From assembly GCA_038217425.1 (NCBI GenBank), contig JBBQPM010000090.1, positions 1 to 26,937 of the forward strand: a DNA stretch of 26,937 nucleotides. Reading direction: 5' to 3'. This stretch comes from JAIEPT01 sp038217425. GTDB taxonomy: Bacteria > Planctomycetota > Planctomycetia > Gemmatales > Gemmataceae. Below are positions 22,885 through 26,937 of this stretch, one piece after another (position 1 is the first letter of the stretch; every line of letters starts with the position of its first letter). A program made the position numbers and the translations under genes. The notes under the pieces were generated by a model. The model worked only from the letters and a program-made list of their open reading frames with translations. It was not told the origin of the DNA and searched no databases.

Positions 22885-24390
22885 ATGACTCCGACAATTT
22901 ATCAAACGCCCAGGCGGCGATCCTCCGGAATTTTGCTGCACGTCACTTCACTTCCGGGAGCGTTTGGAATCGGCGATCTCGGTCCCGCCGCGCATGCGTG
23001 GATTTCGACCTTGGCGCGGGCTCGTCAGACCTGGTGGCAAGTTTTGCCGCTCGGGCCCACAGGCTATGCGGATTCTCCCTATCAGTCGTTCTCCGCTTTC
23101 GCCGGCAATCCCTTCCTGATTAGCCCGGAATTGTTGCTGAGGGACGGACTCCTGGATGCCTCGGAGCTCGAAGGCATAAACTTTCCGGCTGACTGTGTCG
23201 AATTCGAACGCGTTATTCCCTGGAAAACGCACCTCCTCGATCGTGCCTGGACCAAATATCAAGAATCGAAGCATTTTGTTTTGCAGGTCGAATTTGATCG
23301 CTTCTGCGAGGAACAGGTCGAATGGCTCGGCGATTTCGCCCTTTTCATGGCGATCAAAGAAGCGTATGGGAACGTAAGCTGGCAACAGTGGCCGGCTGAA
23401 TTTCTTTTCAGGCAACCGCAAGCACTGGATCGATTCCGTCAAGAAAAGGTTGATCGGATCGGAAGGCACAAGTTCGTTCAGTTTCTTTTTTTTCGACAGT
23501 GGAATTTATTGAAAGACGTTGCCAAAGACCACGATATACGCATCATCGGAGACATGCCGATTTTCGTGGCGACCGATTCCGCCGATGTTTGGACCCATCC
23601 CGAACTTTTCCTCCTCGACTCCCAGCGCTGACCTGCGTTCGTGGCAGGCGTCCCTCCGGATTACTTTGCGATGACCGGCCAATTGTGGGGTAATCCCATG
23701 TACGATTGGCCGGTTCACCGAGCATCGAACTACGCTTGGTGGATTGCACGCCTACGTGCTACTCTTTCCATGGTGGATCTTGTTCGGCTCGATCATTTTC
23801 GCGGATTCAATGCGGCTTGGCAGATTCCCGCGGGGAGTGCGACCGCGGAGACCGGCCAATGGACCCCAGGGCCCGGCCGAGAGTTTTTCGAAAAGGTTGA
23901 ACAAGCTCTTGGCAAACTTCCCCTCATAGCCGAAGATTTGGGTTTCATTACCGCAGGGGTCGAAGAGTTGCGAACCCGCTTTCATCTGCCTGGAATGCGA
24001 ATCCTTCAGTTCGCCTTCGGAGGTGCGCGTGAGCATCGCTTCTTGCCCCACGAGTTCGACCGAAATACTGTCGTCTATGCCGGCACTCATGACAATGACA
24101 CGACCGTTGGTTGGCATTCGACGTTGACCGACGAGGAGCGTCGCAATTTTCGGTTATACGTTCCCGGCACGGATCCTGCATGGGACTTAATTCGGTTGGC
24201 CTGGGGCTCTGTCGCCGATCTGGCAGTGACACCGTTTCAAGACGTTCTTCGACTGGACAATAACGCGAGGATGAATGTCCCCGGCCAGGCGAACGGGAAT
24301 TGGAGATGGCGTTTCTCGGCTGAAATATCGAGCGAATCTTCCTTTGTGCAACTCGCACGCTTTACGGAAATCTACGACCGTGCGCCTTGA
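22885..24390 (+). pseudogene. malQ: 4-alpha-glucanotransferase (malQ) with an in-frame TGA
   Basis: MalQ (amylomaltase, GH77) transfers alpha-1,4-glucan chains between maltodextrins. The frame shows family landmarks from GILLHVTSLPG and WWQVLPLGPTGYADSPYQ onward, then IGDMPIFVA, and after the interruption AGVPPDYFAMTGQLWGNP, RLDHFRGF (nucleophile Asp303), IAEDLGF (acid/base Glu350) and GTHDNDTTVGW (Asp403). Total length (501 codons) is normal. Codon 249 is TGA (23629-23631) between DSQR and PAFVAGVPPDYF; the reading frame is the same on both sides, so this is a single nonsense change, most simply CGA to TGA, where relatives have Arg or Lys. The truncated product would lack every catalytic residue. 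Start ATG 22885 is preferred; 22858 is an alternative. Sequencing error, recent inactivation or readthrough are all possible. Confidence 0.85.
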
Positions 24391-24609
24391 ACAAGTTCTC
24401 TACCGCCCACTGCTCCAGGATCAACCGCTTTTCGCAGGTCGGGGACAAGGTTGGAAAAGCGTATAGCCACGGTCTACATACCGTTCACGATTACTTTAAG
24501 CGCAAAAATCAACTTTCGCCGGCCGCTCATACCCACTTCGGACATTGGTTCGATTCGGAGGTAGATACCTCATTCAAGGCGTGTGCATCTAAAAAGTGCC
24601 CGCTGGGTC

Positions 24610-26445
24610 TTATTGTGATCCCAGGGCCCGATCAAGGTTGAACGCCGCGCTGATCAAGGCAAGGTGAGTGAATGCCTGTGGGAAGTTGCCCAACGCCTCG
24701 CCGCTGGATCCGGTCTGCTCGGCATAAAGCCCCAGATGGTTCCCGTAGCCCAACATCTGCTCGAACAGCAGCCGGGCTTCGGTCAGGCGCGCGGGTACAG
24801 TCCGGCCCGCACGAGTGAGGGCCTCGACGAGCCAGAAGCTGCACATGTTAAACGTTCCTTCCACGCCTGGCAGTCCGTCTGGGGCGGCTTTTGGGTCGTA
24901 GCGGTAAATGAGTCCGTCCGCTGCCAGGCCGCCCTTCGTGGCCGGCGATCGAATCGCATCCAACGTTGCCAGCATCCGCGGATCGTTGGGCGCCATGAAG
25001 AACGTGAGCGGCATGAGCAGCGTGGAGGCATCCAGCGCGTCCGAGCTGTAGGCCTGCACGAATGCGCCTCGCGTCTCGTTCCACCCCTTCTCCATCACCT
25101 CCTCATAGATGGCGTCGCGCGCCTTGAGCCAGGCGCCGCGGTCCGCAGGGAACGAGCGTTTGTCCGCAAGGCGCAGGCCGCGATCCAGCGCCACCCAGCA
25201 CATAAATTTCGAGTAAACGAAGTGCCGCCGGCCGCCACGCACCTCCCAGACGCCCTCATCCTCGCGGTTCCAGTTCTTGGCGACCCAGTCGATCAGGGTG
25301 CGAAGGTTCCTCCAGGAGTCATATCCGAGAGGGGCGACGTACTTATTGTAGAGGTAGGCCGCATCCATTAATTCCCCGTAGATGTCGAGCTGCAACTGGC
25401 CGTGGGCAGCGTTGCCGATCCGGACCGGTTTCGATCCGGCGTAGCCGTCAAGGTGCGTCAACTCTTCCTCGGTCAGATCGGATCTGCCGTCCACGGCGTA
25501 CATGAGTTGAAGCGGCGAATCGCTGTGGGAATCTCGTTCCTTCCATCGTGCGCCCAGCCAGTCTCGAAACCGGGCCGCCTCTTCGGTGAAGCCGACCCGC
25601 AGGAAGGCGTAAACGGTAAATGCGGCGTCGCGAATCCAGGTGTAGCGATAATCCCAGTTTCGCACGCCGCCGATTCCTTCGGGCAGGCTTGTCGTCGGAG
25701 CGGCAATGATCGCCCCAGTCGGCTCGTAGGTAAGCAGCTTCAAAGCCAGCGCCGACCGAAGAACCGTCTCACGCCAGCGACCGCGGTATGTGCACCGGGC
25801 TGACCATCGCTGCCAGTAATTGACGGTTTCCCGAAACCAGCCCTCCGCCTCCTCGGTTCCCGGGCATCGGCCGGAATGAGATTCTGTTGTCACGATTCGC
25901 AGCACGAACGTAGCGCTCTGGCCTTCGTTCAATGAAAAAGTGGCCACGACTCCGTCCCGGTCGCGCCGCAGCGGCACCGACGCGGCCAACCCGAGGGACA
26001 GCCCCGGACCGTCAAAACGAGCCCCCATTTCGCTCAAGGTGGTACTGTGCTGGGCCCGGCCGTAGTCGAACGCCGGGCGGCATTCCATCTCCACCGGCAA
26101 ATTCCCCCGCACGACGCGCACCCGACGAACGAGTTCGCCGCTGCGTCCGATTGCGGACCCGACCGGCATGTAGTCTTCGACCTCGGCGATCCCATCAGGA
26201 TGGAGGAAACGAGTGATCAGCACGTTGGTTTCCGGCCAGTAGTATTGTTTTTGTCGTGCCCCGCCCGTCGCAGTAGGCGCGATCCGAAATCGTCCCCCTT
26301 TCTCGGCATCCAGAATTGCCCCGAACACACTGGGTGAATCAAAACGCGGCAAGCAGAGCCAATCGACCGAACCGTCGAGGCTCACCAGGGCCGCGCTCCG
26401 CATGTTCCCGATAATGCCGTGATTCTCGATCGGTTGATAGCGCAT
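24610..26445 (-). CDS. Glycoside hydrolase family 15 protein (glucoamylase/trehalase-like, 611 aa)
   Basis: GH15 enzymes release glucose from the ends of alpha-glucans or, in some bacterial members, cleave trehalose. The N-terminal beta domain begins YQPIENHGIIGNMRSAALVS followed by DGSVDWLCLPRFDSPSVF, typical of the bacterial group. The (alpha/alpha)6 barrel has GGVRNWDYRYTWIRDAAF, the general-acid region GVWEVRGG (Glu401) and the general-base region LYAEQTG (Glu576) followed by GEALGNFPQAFTHLAL. Length is normal and no break is seen. It converges with malQ, and 219 bases without a clear gene separate them. There is no signal peptide, so it acts in the cytoplasm. The choice between glucoamylase, trehalase and dextranase activity cannot be made from sequence alone. 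The ribosome binding site before ATG 26445 is weak. Confidence 0.9.
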   Translation of the reverse strand: MRYQPIENHGIIGNMRSAALVSLDGSVDWLCLPRFDSPSVFGAILDAEKGGRFRIAPTATGGARQKQYYWPETNVLITRFLHPDGIAEVEDYMPVGSAIGRSGELVRRVRVVRGNLPVEMECRPAFDYGRAQHSTTLSEMGARFDGPGLSLGLAASVPLRRDRDGVVATFSLNEGQSATFVLRIVTTESHSGRCPGTEEAEGWFRETVNYWQRWSARCTYRGRWRETVLRSALALKLLTYEPTGAIIAAPTTSLPEGIGGVRNWDYRYTWIRDAAFTVYAFLRVGFTEEAARFRDWLGARWKERDSHSDSPLQLMYAVDGRSDLTEEELTHLDGYAGSKPVRIGNAAHGQLQLDIYGELMDAAYLYNKYVAPLGYDSWRNLRTLIDWVAKNWNREDEGVWEVRGGRRHFVYSKFMCWVALDRGLRLADKRSFPADRGAWLKARDAIYEEVMEKGWNETRGAFVQAYSSDALDASTLLMPLTFFMAPNDPRMLATLDAIRSPATKGGLAADGLIYRYDPKAAPDGLPGVEGTFNMCSFWLVEALTRAGRTVPARLTEARLLFEQMLGYGNHLGLYAEQTGSSGEALGNFPQAFTHLALISAAFNLDRALGSQ

Positions 26446-26612
26446 TGGATGACATCCTGGATGAAGTTGCTGCCCACCTCAAGTCGGACGCTCGAAGCAA
26501 GCCGAAAATCTATTCTCCTGAAACGATAACCCGTGCTATTGCATTTCGCGTAGAGCGCGCTCGTCCCGAGAGAGTCTGGGGAACGCTCCCAGGCGATGAC
26601 GATGGTAGACGT

Positions 26613-26803
26613 TCAAAAATCGAAAGCCGCACGTAAGCCCACGCCGTTGATCCAGCCGACGGGAGTGCCCGTGGGACCATCGCGGTGTTCAACTATGTAA
26701 TTGGCCTGAAATTTTACGTTCGGGTTGAGAAACCAGTTCAGCCCAACGGTCCAGTCGTAGATTTGGCCTCCCTGAATAGATTTGTCGTTGAGATTGAGAT
26801 ATA
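26613..26803 (-). pseudogene. 3' end of an OprO/OprP-type porin gene
   Basis: The last 60 or so codons of an outer-membrane porin are recognisable: YLNLNDKSIQGGQIYDWTVG, then LNWFLNPNVKFQANYIVEHRD and a final VGLRAAFDF ending in Phe, as expected for a beta-barrel C-terminus. Stop TGA is at 26615-26613. The family (phosphate-selective porin O/P) is normally 350-450 residues. The sequence expected just before YLNLND, another barrel strand, is missing: beyond about 26803 the frame stays open by chance but encodes unrelated sequence. The break coincides with a TA dinucleotide (26802-26803) next to an apparent insertion element, so the gene was probably disrupted. Its 5' part would lie beyond the element. 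Confidence 0.65.
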
Positions 26804-26937
26804 CCCCGCCCGGCCCAAAATGAGGTCTTTTCTCGGCAGCGGGTTTAGGTTCTAATGCTCCCTTCTGGATAATCCATCGGAAGGGAGGCCAGGGATGGCT
26901 AAGTTGACGTTCACCGAAGCGGATCAGCAGGCTCTCC
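26804..26937 (+). mobile_element. Left end of a probable IS630-like insertion element
   Basis: The element would start right after the TA at 26802-26803 with CCCCGCCCGGCCCAAAATGA, followed by a short leader and the transposase gene starting at 26895. IS630/Tc1 elements insert at TA and duplicate it. The assignment rests on the broken porin, the TA and the transposase start; the right end lies outside the window, so the terminal repeat cannot be verified. Confidence 0.4.
26895..26937 (+). CDS. Start of a probable IS630-like transposase (partial)
   Basis: ATG at 26895 with GGGAGG 7-12 bases upstream opens a frame reading MAKLTFTEADQQAL to the window end. This resembles the N-terminus of IS630-family transposases or their helix-turn-helix subunit, which often begin with a short basic/hydrophobic strand followed by a helix. 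Only 14 residues are visible, so the assignment leans on context. Confidence 0.4.
   Translation, partial: MAKLTFTEADQQAL

Noticed and set aside
24387..24641. An 84-codon frame between malQ and GH15
   Set aside because: It overlaps the end of malQ by 4 bases and enters the GH15 gene in antisense; there is no recognisable motif and the composition looks random.
26445..26636. A 63-codon frame on the plus strand diverging from the GH15 gene
   Set aside because: It starts with TTG overlapping the GH15 start codon, has no ribosome binding site and runs into the end of the antisense porin fragment; support is too weak.

Overview
The window looks like chromosomal DNA of a GC-rich bacterium, most probably a planctomycete (Planctomycetota). 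That assignment is inferred from gene style: a kinase fused to very long beta-propeller repeats with proline-rich KVEP linkers, an OprO/OprP-type porin remnant, a GH15 glucoamylase-like gene next to malQ, and a palindrome built on AAGCCGCAAGCGGC. No rRNA, tRNA or CRISPR array was found.

Layout. (1) Bases 1-5817 are accessory DNA in partial decay. Very small leftward genes lie at 91-1159. A rightward block of three unrecognised genes follows (1191-4184), then a truncated gene, a WD40-like fragment, and a DUF2924 gene overlapping a serine recombinase that is cut off after its N-terminal catalytic region. (2) Bases 5818-13800 are a tight leftward four-gene operon: a TerY-like VWA protein, a PP2C-type phosphatase, a 1775-residue membrane kinase carrying two duplicated pairs of propellers, and a proline-rich partner protein. 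The first three form a TerY-P type triad (VWA, PP2C, kinase). (3) Bases 13801-14517 are a divergent intergenic region with candidate promoters for both operons, a large imperfect hairpin, a direct repeat and the first 52 codons of a broken secreted-protein gene. (4) Bases 14518-22653 are a rightward five-gene operon: a SWIM zinc-finger protein, a HEAT-like protein, a MoxR-type AAA+ ATPase, a DUF5682 protein and a VWA protein. This is the gene set of E. coli yehQ/yehL/yehM/yehP plus an extra HEAT protein. (5) Bases 22654-26445 hold a small relic, malQ interrupted by an in-frame TGA, and a convergent intact GH15 gene. (6) The right edge holds the 3' end of a porin gene that appears to be cut by an IS630-like element whose transposase begins at 26895.

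How the genes may work together. Both central operons pair a MIDAS-type VWA protein with an NTP-using regulator (kinase/phosphatase in one, MoxR ATPase in the other), an arrangement known from bacterial stress and conflict systems. Their head-to-head placement next to mobile-element debris suggests a composite signalling or defence island: a membrane kinase whose large propellers sense a cue, with VWA, phosphatase and proline-rich partners, beside a MoxR-VWA chaperone module acting with SWIM, HEAT and DUF5682 components. Any functional link between the two is inference. malQ and GH15 are unrelated alpha-glucan metabolism genes.
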